The translations under genes and the position numbers were made by a program. A stretch of DNA of 64,000 nt, from positions 938,501 to 1,002,500 of the forward strand of contig JASPKZ010003435.1 of assembly GCA_030220185.1 (NCBI GenBank). Reading direction: 5' to 3'. Source of the DNA: Diploptera punctata (taxonomy: Eukaryota > Arthropoda > Insecta > Blattodea > Blaberidae). Below are positions 38,078 through 49,540 of the stretch, piece after piece (the first letter of the stretch is position 1; the number at the start of each line of letters is the position of its first letter). The notes below the pieces were generated by a model. It was not told the origin of the DNA, searched no databases, and saw only the letters and a list, made by a program, of their open reading frames with translations.

Positions 38078-38960
38078 AGTGTGAAACAAAATATTTTTTT
38101 TCATAAAATTGTGAATGACTGAACACATTTTTGCCGAGTTGCCTATTAAAATTTGACCGTCAGGATGTTTAATTAAAATACAATTAATTAATTTATTTAT
38201 TCGAAACAATTTGATCAATTTGTTATTAAAATAAATTATAATCCAGTTCGCAGAAATCGATTTATAGAGCTTGAAAAGTTTTGGTTGCCATTGCAAATTT
38301 GGCCGTAACCTCCTCGCGGAGGGAAGTAAAACCACTGCCCTATATGTATACTATGTACAATGTATGTACAAAAATATATGCAAAAGGCAGTGTTAATATA
38401 CATTATACAAAACAAATCACAGCATTTTAAATGAACTGAACTTCATTTGAAACAATATAAAAAATAAATACGTACTTACCGCCATTTCATTATTGTTTGG
38501 TGTCACAGCCTGCTGTAACCGCGAGGAGGTTTATGGCCAAGTTTGCAATGGCAACCAAAACGTTTCTAGCTCTATAGATTGATTCCTGCGAACTGGATTA
38601 TAATTTATTTTAATAACAAATGAATCAAATTATTTCGAATAAATTGATTAATTATATTTTAATTAAACATATTGGCGGTCGAAATTTAATAGGCAACTCG
38701 GCAAAAATGTATCCAGTCATTCACTTTCTTCTTCTTCTTCTTCTTCCTTTCATCCAAATATTAGGCCAAGGCCTGTTACGATCCTATAGAAAATTTTCCC
38801 TCCAACATTTCATAGGACGGCCCAGTGATCTTCGTCCTCTTGGTATATAATTATAAACAGCTTTGGGGATCCGATTTGAATCATTCTTTAAAGATGGTGT
38901 TTTCAGTCATTCACAATTTTATGAAAAAAGTAGATTTTGTTCATACACTCTACGAACATA
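38078..38960. mobile_element. TIR element with ~250-bp arms, carrying a later insertion
   Basis: Left arm 38078-38325 and right arm 38514-38724 + 38904-38960 are inverted copies ('ttgccattgcaaatttggcc' against 'ggccaagtttgcaatggcaa'). The centre, 38326-38513, is shared with repeat C at 53838-54407 and 59570-60125. The right arm is interrupted at 38725-38903. Confidence 0.65.
38725..38903 (-). mobile_element. LINE 3' tail inserted with target duplication
   Basis: A 179-bp insert flanked by identical CAGTCATTCAC (38714-38724 and 38904-38914). On the minus strand it ends 'ggccttggcctaatatttgg' plus (GAA)n, matching 30478-30550. An 11-bp duplication plus a simple tail is a retrotransposition signature of a strongly 5'-truncated element. 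Confidence 0.75.
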
Positions 38961-39183
38961 GTAATCTTACAGCCGGATCGTGGACTAAGAGACGGTATGT
39001 GCTTTGAATTCAGACATTTTACTTTCACCCTTCTAAATAAGGACCACTCTAATGGTATATACCTCACAGTCTCTCTTGGAGACGTTAGTGCTCTCCTGGT
39101 GTAGTTTCGTGACCAAGATAATTCAGCTACACTCAATTCCCAACAGAAGTCAGTGATGTGATCATCACATCACAAAATGTAGT

Positions 39184-39207
39184 ATACATACATACATACA
39201 TACATAG
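39184..39207. repeat. (CATA)n microsatellite
   Basis: About six CATA units next to a diverged SINE family 2 tail (39208-39358). Confidence 0.85.
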
Positions 39208-39358
39208 CGTTCTGCCCAAGAGTAGGTATTTCACTGCAAACTCAGCACTCGCCACTCTTTCCGTAAGTCAGCTTTCCTTTTTGTATCCGCATACAAACCA
39301 TTTGCAGCTTTACTAACGATATATATGTGTGTGGTTATTTCCCGTTTCTTTCCACACC
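39208..39358 (-). repeat. Diverged SINE family 2 distal tail
   Basis: 'gcgttctgcccaagagtagg' to 'cgtttctttccacacc' parallels 39583-39695 in the same orientation, at lower similarity. Confidence 0.45.
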
Positions 39359-39579
39359 CCACTCTATCTTTTGCATCTTAAAATCTCAAAAGATCTTAAG
39401 AGAGTCTTGAGGGGCCCAACTTGGAGATGAGGAGAGTAGATGTGGCTAAATTAGAACTTCCGGACATCACCGAAATTCATCCCAGAGGTTCAATATCAGT
39501 TCCTTCATGGTTTTTGACCAGATCAAAGATCCGGAAATACCAATTAGCCTCTGCCCCCCAAATTTAGTATCCATCCATA

Positions 39580-39887
39580 ATAATTCTGCCCGAGGTTAGG
39601 TCCTTCACTGCAATCATAGAATTTTCATGCTATGCTTTGCAGCTTTAGTAGGAAATTGTAGGTGTGGTAGCTTCCCGTTGCTTTCCACACCGGTGAAGGA
39701 TGATGATGATGATGATGATAACGATAAGGATCATGATGGTGATAATGGCCATATGATATCGGGGACCGTTCGGGCCTTAAAGTTTTTCTCACATTGTCTT
39801 ACAGGAAAACTGTCCCGACAGGGGATCGAACCCGGACTCGCTGCGTGACAAGACAGCACGCTACCTCGAGACCACAGCGGTGGACAA
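39580..39887 (-). repeat. SINE family 2, type A, inverted full copy
   Basis: The minus strand runs from 'ccaccgctgtggtctcgagg' and the B-box 'gggttcgatccc' to (CAT)n at 39700-39719 and the distal tail ending 'gggcagaatta'. Confidence 0.8.
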
Positions 39888-40708
39888 ATTTAATATAACA
39901 CAGTAAATTATGTATGAAGTGTGCCATAATATGGTGTGTGTAATGATATAGGCATGTACAAATTAGTACAATTCTTAACGTGCTACTATGGTGAGAAGAT
40001 AACCAGTTCAGTCCTAACCATAACACCTATATAGTCACGTTAATATTTAATTCTCACATTTTCTTAATTGGAGAGAAAATCCTTGACGTGATACGTCACA
40101 CATGGGCATACGCCCAATCCCTAGCCAACTCTTTCTCATTTGTCAGTTTATAAGCAAATACTAACTGCACTACAGTTAACTTACGCAAAGGCGTTCATAT
40201 TTTTATGAGTACCTTGTCATTTTTAACAGTTCTACTGATTTCACTTAATAAATAGTGTTTGTGCTGCATTAAAAAATCGTGAATATTACAAAAGTTGGTA
40301 GGTATGCCAACGATATACAGTAGAAAATAGACCTATTATATATGGAAATTCATGTATGATTTAGAATGTGTAACATATCAGATCTTAATCTATTTCAAGA
40401 GTGAATTCAATTTATTAAAACTAAATTAATCCATGACATGTTTGTAAATTATAATGACTGTATTTATTTTCTAACAAAAAATGCAATAACGTTTTAAGTT
40501 TACTTTGAGTAAGAAGTAAGTTATATACTACGAAAGGACAATAATGAATTATAGTTCATGTAATTAGTAGTTATATAATTTCTAACATCTAATCATGATT
40601 ATTAGTAATTAGTGAGGTTTTGGGTGCTTATAATAAAGGACAATTTCGCGCCCTTTAATCGTTATAAAATAATTGGCACAGTTAAAATATTTTACATCAT
40701 GCAATTTT
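39888..40708. other. Intergenic AT-rich sequence
   Basis: No feature recognised. Confidence 0.45.
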
Positions 40709-40985
40709 AAAATATTTAAATAAGTACCTGATATATCATTCGTCCTGAACTATAATGATTTCTATTTGAAAAACTTCGTCAATTACGTAAAACCATGAAA
40801 GCATTTCAGAAAATGCCCCATCTTCGGAATGGCATTTGGTTCTGATAATCAGTACCAAATGACATGCCGAAGATAGAACATGTTCTCGAAGCCTACATAG
40901 TTTTAACTAATTGATGATATTTTTTAAGGAATATCATTTTAGTTGAGGACGACTGATACCAAGTAGTATTTATTTTAATGTTTTT
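40709..40985. mobile_element. MITE with TIRs containing 'cgtcctcaact'
   Basis: Left 'atcattcgtcctgaactata' pairs with right 'ttttagttgaggacgactga'. Interior inverted words (attccgaag / cttcggaat type) give a hairpin. The ends are related to those of 52562-52833. Confidence 0.5.
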
Positions 40986-41854
40986 AAATTTTATAACATA
41001 ACTTCAGCTGTGATTTACAATGAATTTTAGATGTATTGATATATGATAAAAGAAAAAATGTATACTAGTATAAGAACTTGCTTTTTATTTATATGAAGAC
41101 TACAGTACACGGTAAACCCCTTTTAAGTATTTCAGCATTGTCCCCGAGTAAGTCTTTAAGTCGCCAGGTAATCGATATCTGCAACGCCGATAGTCTAATG
41201 AAGCACAGTGAAACAAACACATTCATCGTAAGTCGGAAATGGCAATACTCGCATATAGGGATAATAATGCAGTTCAGGAGTTATGCGTGGCTTAAATACA
41301 AGTATTCATTTCTTAATCGGATCCTGTTTACTCTGTGTGAGGATATATTCCAACCTAGAGATGTATTTTAGATTTCGCATAACATATTTGTCTAATATAT
41401 TCTATGCCAATTGTCCATAAGTTTGTTCATAGAAATTCTTTAACATCAGATGCGATGCGATTTGTTTGGATCTCTATCGTCTGAGGAATGACTGATTTAG
41501 CTCGAAGATCAGGTCGTTCATTTGCCCAGAATACTAGTATAACTTGAAACCCTTGCAAATAGAATATTAACATTTTAAAAATATAATTAGTGTAAATATT
41601 CTTGCGTAGGAAGCATTATTGATACATAGCTATAAATATTTCTGAGTTTTTGAATTGCATTTAAAGAATCTGTGCAAATAATGCACTTTTGTACGTGTTC
41701 TTTGAGTATAAATTCATTATTTTATAAAACATAATAACGTGGCAGTAGAATTAGAGGTACCATACTTAAATATGCAGTTAGAAGAATGATTGTTAAAAAT
41801 AAATGCACAAACCACCTTTCGGTTGTTTCGCGTAGATAAACTACAAAACAGTGA
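40986..41854. other. Intergenic sequence, nothing recognised
   Basis: An ORF of 97 codons at 41078-41371 shows no recognisable family features and has no splice or promoter context. I do not call it a gene. Confidence 0.4.
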
Positions 41855-42180
41855 GCAAGAAGATATTTACAGGAAACCGGATATAATAATAACGGTTAAG
41901 TCTCATACACTATGATGGGCAGAACATGTGGCACGAATTGAGAATGAAAGAGGAGCATAGGATCTTCGTATAAGAAAACCGAGGAAAAACGGCCAGTTGG
42001 TAGACTAAGAATGAGGTGAAAGAATAGCATTAAGCATGATTTGAGTAAAGCATATTATACAAGGGATAACTGGGAAAAACAAAACATTTCAGGATAGGGA
42101 ATGTATGGAGGAAGCTTATATCCAACCGAGGCAGCAAACCTATACGTATGATAGTGCCAGTGAGTTAGTTAGATCTATAT
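41855..42180 (+). mobile_element. LINE A 3' fragment, copy 3 (decayed)
   Basis: 'atttacaggaaaccggatat', 'gatgggcagaacatgtggca', 'ggtagactaagaatgaggtg' and 'gatagtgccagtgag' follow the order of the LINE A 3' end at 51350-51655, with many substitutions. Confidence 0.6.
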
Positions 42181-42471
42181 AATATGTGTAACCTGGGTAT
42201 ATATCTAAAACGTTCATTAAATACCCATTGATATATTCCCTCTTTTGATGCCAGGACAACTCTCTCTAACAAATGTGGTGAATCTCGAATACAATTAGGG
42301 TAAAAAAAAACAAGTGGATATAGAATAGAGGGACAGTATACCAATTACAAGGGTTTCTTAACCCGGAGGCGAACTAAAGTTTGTCGGTAATCTGAATAAT
42401 TGGTGAATGTACTATCTCAACGTTTATAATTAATATTGCCTATCCACAATTTCACTGTTGAGGTTTCTTAA

Positions 42472-43534
42472 CCCATTGGGGGGACAAGTGTAATGTGACT
42501 AGCATGTTCCAAATGGGGAAACCCAGTTAAATTCTGTCCGCAGGGCCGCGACTTCCGGCGGCGCTGGACTTTTAATACACATTTTACTCTGTTCTATCAC
42601 TTATGATTTTCAGATATTGTGGTTTCACCCCTGAATTTCTTTTAGTATCTTGTACTTTTACGAATAGCAAAGGAATGTGGCCTACCTGCTACCCCCTTTT
42701 GTGCATTGTAAACCGTTATGTTTTGTTATTTTCAAGGCTTGTGAAAAGTTGACAAACAATTCAGAAACCATCTTTTTTGTAAAAGTTCTCGGACAATGCC
42801 TTGAAAGTAAAAACACAAATCATATGTTCAAAAACAAGACCGAAAAAAATAACCAAACGCAATATAATACTGTACATAATAAAAAATAATATATGAAATA
42901 AAATAAGCAGAGACCTATACATTATAAAAATAGGAAAAGTTCTTCGTATATTCTTTAATTATCATAGTGATATATCGACCTGTAAATTATAAAATACTAT
43001 AGATAAAAAAATGACGAAACTCACCTAATATTTCTACCATCAGTAGCATGCACGAGGACGTGGTCAATGTAGATCATTTCAATCGTCCGAATCTTAGTTC
43101 AATAATAATTCACTACAATCACTGTCACATAATATTTCATCCACTACTTCACTTAGTTTCTCAAAAGCAATACGTTCTCTCCTATTTACGCACATATTGC
43201 AAGAAAAAAAATTAATTTTAAAACTATGAATTTTAACAAATAAGCACTGAATTTATATTCACTTATATTTTACCGTAATAAATGCCTACAACTATAGTCT
43301 ACTATTCTATAAATAATAACTAAAATAAACTATACAATACACTAGGCCTATACATATTTACTTTACATAAACAAACAACACATTTTACTGATGGTGAACC
43401 GAAAATGTAAACCACTAAAGAAACCTAACGTCTTACAGTGGGGGTTATAACACAACAACGAGTCTACCTCGTTGTGGGGCTGTTTGGACTTTCTACCTGC
43501 TCACGAGGGAGACTCGTTAAAAGTCTCCAATGGG
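42472..43534 (-). mobile_element. piggyBac-like element flanked by TTAA
   Basis: Ends CCCATTGGGGGGACAAG and (reversed) CCCATTGGAGACTTTTAACG are directly flanked by TTAA at 42468-42471 and 43535-43538, the piggyBac target. Sub-terminal inverted words (acgagtct / actcgtt) occur near the right end. On the minus strand 43190-43050 reads RRERIAFEKLSEVVDEIL and DSDCSELLLN, an acidic start as in some piggyBac transposases, but it soon meets stops. At 1,063 bp it is non-autonomous. Confidence 0.65.
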
Positions 43535-43959
43535 TTAAGTGCGTTAAGACCTTACTGGTGTTTCAGGTAATCAATGGCCATAGAGAAAATCAAACCTTTG
43601 TCAAATATGGAGAGGTGGTTCGTCATATTCCGCATTTAAATTTAGGAAAGACGTTATTCCGTCCTGTTATTTTTTTAACCAATCTAAAGAAATTTACATT
43701 TTTCCCCTTTGACTATAAATCATAAATATGTGGCAAGGTAAAGCTTAAATTATTTTGTTCCAACATAATAATATATTACAATTTGTAGGTTTATTGAGAA
43801 TGTATATCCACTTCTCCTGTTTGGCGTAATGTCATATTGAAGGGTGATATGAGGTGAAGCCTGATTGTTAATGAAGGTATATGAAATACATGGATGGCGG
43901 GGGACAGGGCCTGTGCAAACATAACAGGAGCAGATAATAGGAAATTAAACAAATGAAAT

Positions 43960-44050
43960 TTAGATTTAGATTTTAGATTTATTTAGATTTTAGATTTATT
44001 TAGCCTGGTGGAGTTAAGGCCATGTGGCCTTCTCTTCCACTCACCAGAAC
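43960..44050 (-). repeat. LINE 3'UTR fragment with TTTAGATT repeats
   Basis: 'tttagcctggtggagttaag' and 'ggccttctcttccactcacc' match the LINE 3' ends at 45008 and 16918. It is preceded by repeated 'tttagatttag'-type words that probably form the tail. Confidence 0.55.
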
Positions 44051-44215
44051 AAGCATATGTTACATATGAATACAAAAAAAATAGAATAATAGTCATATAA
44101 AACAGGACAAACATATGTTACACATGAATACAAAAAAAATTACAATAATAGTCATATTAAACAGGACAAACATGTTACATATGAATACAAAAAAGTTACA
44201 ATAATAGTCATTGAA
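44041..44215. repeat. Three tandem ~57-nt units
   Basis: Each unit contains 'acatatgttacatatgaata' (or a near copy), an A-run, 'caataatagtcatat' and 'aaacaggac'. There are three imperfect units in the LINE 3'UTR fragment. Confidence 0.7.
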
Positions 44216-44454
44216 CAATTAATTATCTATCATATTGAATAATAATGAAATTAATGTCTAATAATAGAATGAAACTAAATACAATTAAAATTAAATTAAT
44301 GATACAATGAATAAAAAAAGGAATAACAGCTCGAATCTACTATGCATAAAAAGAAAAGAAAAAATACAAAGAAAGTAATAAACTACAATGAATTAATCTA
44401 CGCTTTTTATACAAGGCATTAGGTAAATATATTAACAAATCCTAAGTCTTTTTT
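44216..44454. other. AT-rich spacer
   Basis: Nothing recognised. Confidence 0.4.
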
Positions 44455-44690
44455 TATTAAATAATGCAAAAACGCATTGAATGAGATGAGCGTGGGGAAG
44501 TGTATGAATCACGTTTAAGGCAGGAAAAATGGGGAGGAAACCCGAGAAATTCTCTCCCTGCTTCGATTCTCGTACACCATGAACCCCATATGGTGTGAAC
44601 GAGATGCGAACTTCGGGAACCGTAGATGGAGCGAGGGATAACCACTTCCGAAACGGAACCGCCGTATAAGTAGTATCATGGTACTTCAAT
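44455..44690 (-). repeat. SINE family 3, inverted and partial
   Basis: The minus strand contains 'cggtttcggaagtggttatc' (decayed head), 'gggtttcctccccatttttc' and 'tgatacacttccccacgctc'-like body segments similar in layout to 20745-21078. Confidence 0.5.
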
Positions 44691-44959
44691 TGAGGAATTA
44701 TGTTTCCTTATGAAAATAATAAGATGACTAACTCTAGTGCAATTACATAAAGTAATATTTTTTTCTAAATTTAATTTTCACATTATAGATTTTAGGAAAA
44801 TACAGTTATCATACGTATTTTACCACACGTTCCATGATCAATGAAAATGTGTCTAAACGCATTTAATTTTGTTAGGAAATGCATTTATTTATTTATTTCT
44901 TCAAAAACCCCCAAACTGCAAGATTGCTCATATTAAGGGGCAATATACAAAAAATAATG

Positions 44960-44969
44960 GTCATGAAAC

Positions 44970-45006
<37 letters not shown>

Positions 45007-45193
45007 TATTTATTCTGGCAGAGTTAAGGCCATAAGGCCCTCTCTTCCACTCAACCAGCACAAATACAAATAAATTTTCGACAAATATAGATATACACTA
45101 TACTAATTATAAACAGTTAAAGATACAATAAATGTAGCAATGTAAATGTCATGTACAAACAACATTTTATAGGGTAATAACAATAATGATACG

Positions 45194-45226
<33 letters not shown>

Positions 45227-46025
45227 TAAATATGATACATTATACGGGAAACGCCAATTAATATATATATCTTACACTGGATAATAATGAAGTCGAGTTT
45301 AGAGCAAATATAAATTTAGATTTATTTTAAAAGTGCCAATGTCCGGCAGCCCATTATTTCTTGTGGTAGGGAATTCCAGTTGCGAGAAGTGTAGAAGGTA
45401 TATGACATGGAGTGATGTGATGTCCTATGTTGCGGTATATTAAAAGAGAGACTATGTTGTGATCTTGTGTTTAAGTTATGGTTTGAGGATAGATGCTGGA
45501 AACGGGATGATAAATAATTGGGAATCGAGGTATGTAGGATCTTAAATAGGAGAATTAGACAGTGCGATTTTCTTCTCTCTTTTAGATGTAGCCATGACAA
45601 TTCGCGGAATAATGGAGAAATGTGATCGTATTTTCGAACATTAAATATGAATCTGATACACATATTATGGACACGCTGCAGTTTGTCCGACAATCCGTCA
45701 CTTATGTCAGATAGTAGAACGTCACAGTAGTCAAAATGCGGCATCACTAAAGTTTGGATTAAATTCTTTTAAGAGTTGTAGGAAGAAAATGTTTAAGTCG
45801 CTTTAGGAAATGCATTATGGAGAAGATCCTTTTAGATATTTGTTTTACTTGCTCATGCCATTTTAAATTAGAATCTAAGTAAAATCCCAAGTTTTTAACG
45901 ACGTCGGTATAAGGAATTTGTTCATTATCTAATATGACAGCCGGCATATTGCCATTGTTTATGAGGTAATAGCCTTGGATGTCCGATAACTTTAACAATA
46001 AAAACAATAAAACTAAATCAGACAT
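44960..46025 (-). mobile_element. CR1-like non-LTR retrotransposon, 5'-truncated
   Basis: Minus-strand ORF 46025-45759 reads YTDVVKNLGFYLDSNLKW and EQVKQISKRIFSIMHFLKRL. A frameshift leads into 45747-45322 with MPHFDYCDVLLSDISDGL, CIRFIFNVRKYDHISPLF, SWLHLKERRKSHCLILL and SRNWNSLPQEIM. This is the thumb/C-terminal region of a LINE polymerase, well preserved. The 3'UTR ('ggccttatggccttaactct') ends in a (TTA)n tail near 44970. A second (AAT)n run lies at 45196-45227. Confidence 0.8.
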
Positions 46026-46056
46026 AAGTTTAAGTAATAGAAACTACTATAAATGC

Positions 46057-46090
<34 letters not shown>

Positions 46091-47042
46091 TATAAATACA
46101 ATATTTAAACAGGATAATAATAATAATAATTAAATTAACGAAGTTAACTAAGAAAGCAATGATAAAAAATAGTTTTAATACAATTAGAAAAATGTTTAAC
46201 ATTCGTGAAATGCTGAAATATTCAATAGGTAAGTTATTGTAATAGCTTATTAATGCATAACGAATCCCTTCTATACCATATGTTGAGAAACTAGTATCTT
46301 TATACGAAAAATTTGAAATACATACACAACATATCCTAATGAATTAAAACATTTTGGGAAATTCAGGCTTCCACTTGACGCTAAAATTGGAGTCCTACAC
46401 ATCATTAAAATATACAATGGAGATTTTAAATAGTTTCATGTAATCTAATGATAAAAAATAAATAATAGTTTTAAAAAACTAAAACAACACGCTTTATTAG
46501 AAAACCGAACTAAAAAAATGAAAGATAATTTTAATTTCAAACAAGCCTGGGATAAAATTAAAGTGGTCAACAAAAACATCATCTCCAACACATATAGAAT
46601 AAAACTAGAGTTATCAACAAAAAGAAAATAATTTTACCATCAAAAGCGTGGGGTGCTCCATATCAATTAATATATTTGATAATAAACAGATATTGGTAAA
46701 AGTAAAGTCTCTAAGAAGAAAATGTAAAAATGATAAAAAGCACCCCACGCTTTAGATGGTAAAATTATTTTCTTTTTGTTGATAACACTAGTTTTATTCT
46801 GTATGTGTTGGAGATGAATTTTTTTTTGACCACTTTAATTTTATCCCAAGCATGTTGGAAATTAAAATTATTTTTCATTTTTTAGTTCGGTTTTCTAATA
46901 AATCGTGTTGTTTTAGTATTTTAAAACTATTATTTATTTTTTATTTTTTAGTTTTAATATTTTACAGAATAAGATAAAAATGTAAATATCTTTAAATTAA
47001 ATAGTATTGTAGTATGAGCTAAAGGTAATACTCTTCTAAAAA

Positions 47043-47130
47043 ATAATCATCTCAGCCGGATTTTAACCAGCGACCTACGGATTACTGAAATTATATACCA
47101 CTAGAGTTCACCGCTCTACCAACTGAGTTC
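47043..47130 (-). pseudogene. tRNA-Tyr-like sequence retaining an intron, copy 2
   Basis: The A-box region (CTCAGTTGGTAGAGCGG) is better preserved than in copy 1. The anticodon region is changed (CTCTAG), the insert 'tggtatataatttcagta' is kept, and the B-box is GGTTAAAATCC. Not a functional tRNA. Confidence 0.6.
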
Positions 47131-47182
47131 TTACAACGATTGACTAAAAAGTCGACAAGTCCGCAACCTATTATACCAGTTT

Positions 47183-47695
47183 TCATTTTTTTGATTTTCT
47201 GATAATTCTGGCCACGATTTTAAAAACAAAATATGAAATTATTGTATTGTCGCGGGTCCTTTACAAGTATACAAAGTTACAAGTCGATTCAATGTTTCTA
47301 AGTGGGTGAAAATCATATTCAAATATTCCATTACATAGATACAAAGGCACTTTTTTTAATTTTCTGACGGTTGTAGCCAGGATTTTAGAAACAAATATGA
47401 AAATATTGTATTGTCACGGATCCTTTATAGGTATACTAAGTTTCAAGTCGATTCAATGTTTCTAAGTGGGTGAAAATCATATTCAAATATTCCATTACAT
47501 AGATAGAAAGGCACTTTTTTTTATTGTCTGACGGTTGTGGCCAGGATTTTAGAAACAAATATGAAAATATTGTATTTTCACGGGTCCTTTACAAGTATAC
47601 AAAGTTTCAAGTCGATCCAATAATTTTAAGTGGGTGAAAATCGCGTTGAAAGATTCCGTTACATAGATAGATACAGGTCAAGCTAATATAAAGCG
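47183..47695. repeat. Three tandem ~165-nt units
   Basis: Units of about 47183-47351, 47352-47515 and 47516-47695 each run from a T-rich start and 'tctgacggttgt' (or variant) through 'aaatatgaaaatattgtatt', 'caagtcgattcaatg' and 'aagtgggtgaaaatc' to 'ttacatagata'. The first copy of the composite has only one unit. Confidence 0.8.
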
Positions 47696-47705
47696 TGTAA
47701 AATAG

Positions 47706-48210
47706 TGGAGAATTCTGACTAGTAGTATACATAAAATATATTACGCATATAAAAAAACGTGATTGTTTTATAAAAATAGTTTAAAATATAATAAAAATAA
47801 TTGGAACATAAAATAATCATTATAATCAACATAAATTAAAGACATTTTACATAATCGTTGATACATATGTTCAATGAAGCAAAATATAACCTAATATCCA
47901 ATAAAATTTTTAAAGTGTGAATTTACTTATTCTAGAAAGGTCTATAAATTATTTTTCTGGAATTATTTTTATTAAATAAGTTCATTATTTTCTTTAATAC
48001 TTTAATTATTTTCATTACAATCCGGTTCGGTTCACATAATATTATGATACCCATATTTTCCATGAATAATTCTACATAGTTTTTAATGCAGAAAAATGAT
48101 TGGTGGATGTACTATTGGATTTATAACAAACAAACTAAATTAAACTTTGTATTATCTATTGCCAATCCTCCACACACAAATTTTCAGGTAATTTTCGTAA
48201 TATATAAGTG
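47706..48210. other. AT-rich spacer
   Basis: Nothing recognised. Confidence 0.4.
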
Positions 48211-48212
48211 TA

Positions 48213-48980
48213 CTGTCTTTTATCTAATATATAAAAATGTTTGTGTGTTTGTATGTATGTTTGTTTGTTCGTACTTTATGCGCGGCCATATCGTTGATCC
48301 GATTGTGATGGAGCTTTCTGTAAAATGTTCAGGAGATTTCCGGGATGAACATAGGCTATAAGAGAGTTGTGATACTGAACTCCTACACCCTTAAAAATAG
48401 CCCTTTGTACCGAAAAACGTGAAAAAAAGTAGCTCTTTGGACACTTAAATGGCTTACGCAGCCTAAACCATATTAATACCAAATACACAAAATTATTGTA
48501 CACAGAATTGAATATCTCAAAAAGCTATACAAAAGAAGTCCGCCACAGCATATATTTATCTCTTACGGATAACTCACAATAACAATTTTTGTCTTTCATT
48601 GATGCCAAGAAGATCGAGACAAGTAAGTAGATTCCTATGCAAGCATAGCAGCACATGGCGGGTATTCTTTTACTATAACGAATTTTGTCTTTTAGCTCAG
48701 TTGTGCCAGGAACATCGAGATAAGTAGATTCGCGGGCAACATCGAATACTTACAGTATTCAACTAATCATAAGAAGTATATTAATGTTTGATTTTCCGGC
48801 TCATTTATGCCAAGGAGATCGGGATGAGTAGATTTCCGGACAACGCCGGATAAAGAGCACGGGGTATCTAAAACTAATTACGATATAAATTGTATCTCTC
48901 ACTTATTTAACTAAATATAAAATCACATTAATTTTAATTTATTTACGCGTAGCAGCGCACGCCGGGTATTAGCTTGTATA
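48213..48980. mobile_element. Helitron-like non-autonomous element (tentative)
   Basis: It starts 'tctaatatataaaaatgttt' with repeated 'tgtttgt' words and ends 'agcagcgcacgccgggtatt' plus 'agcttgt', the layout of insect Helitron-derived repeats (TC start, hairpin then CT-R-R-like end). An internal near-copy of the end ('agcagcacatggcgggtatt') sits at 48648. No Rep/helicase. Confidence 0.45.
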
Positions 48981-49184
48981 TTATAAAATATTACGAAATT
49001 TTCCTTTCATATATTTAACTCGAAATATTAGTAATATCATCAGTAAATCGTATTTGATTAAAGGATAAATATTATTAGAGAGTGAACATTTAGAAATTTT
49101 CACGATTTATATTATTTCAATATTTGCAATAGCAACTATACTTTTCTGAAAGTTAAATATGAAATATCCATTGAATAAGTCCAA

Positions 49185-49540
49185 AGAGAGATGAACAGAC
49201 AGGTGAATGGAGAAGGCTACATAACAATGAACTACATGGTCTTTATAGGAAGCCAGATATAATAAGAACAGTTAAGTATCGTAGACTGCGATAGGCAGGA
49301 CATGTGGCACGAATGGGGAATTAAAGAGGTGCATGGAAACTTCTTATAGGAAAACCAGAGGGAAAACGCCCAGTTGGTAGACCAAGAATGAGGTGGGAGA
49401 ATAACATTAACTATGATTTGAGGGAAGTAGATTATACAGGGAATGATTGTAAAGCACTAGTTCAGGATAGGGATGTATGGAGAGCTTATGTCCGTGCGGC
49501 CATGAACCTACGGGTTCGATAGTCCCAGTGAGTAAGTAAG
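49185..49540 (+). mobile_element. LINE A 3' fragment, copy 4
   Basis: It encodes QVNGEGYITMNY-type sequence, [36 protein letters not shown] and AYVRAAMNLRVR, one of the better preserved C-termini. It ends with (GTAA)n. Confidence 0.75.

Larger units (their letters stand above)
46461..47705 (-). repeat. Composite repeat, copy 2: long hairpin + tRNA-Tyr-like + triplicated module
   Basis: Hairpin 46461-46934 has arms of about 190 nt and a loop of about 85 nt (46656-46740). The tRNA-Tyr-like part is at 47043-47130 on the minus strand, with CTCAGTTGGTAGAGCGGTG and GTAGGTCGCTGGTT. The 'aagtttcaagtcgat' module at 47183-47695 is present three times. The order matches 15036-16010. Confidence 0.72.

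Noticed and set aside
41078..41371. 97-codon ORF between the channel genes
   Set aside because: No recognisable domain, no splice or promoter context, and AT-rich flanks with chance ORFs of similar size.
43957..43998. Repeated TTTAGATT words as possible telomeric repeat
   Set aside because: The insect telomere unit is TTAGG; this is an irregular LINE tail.
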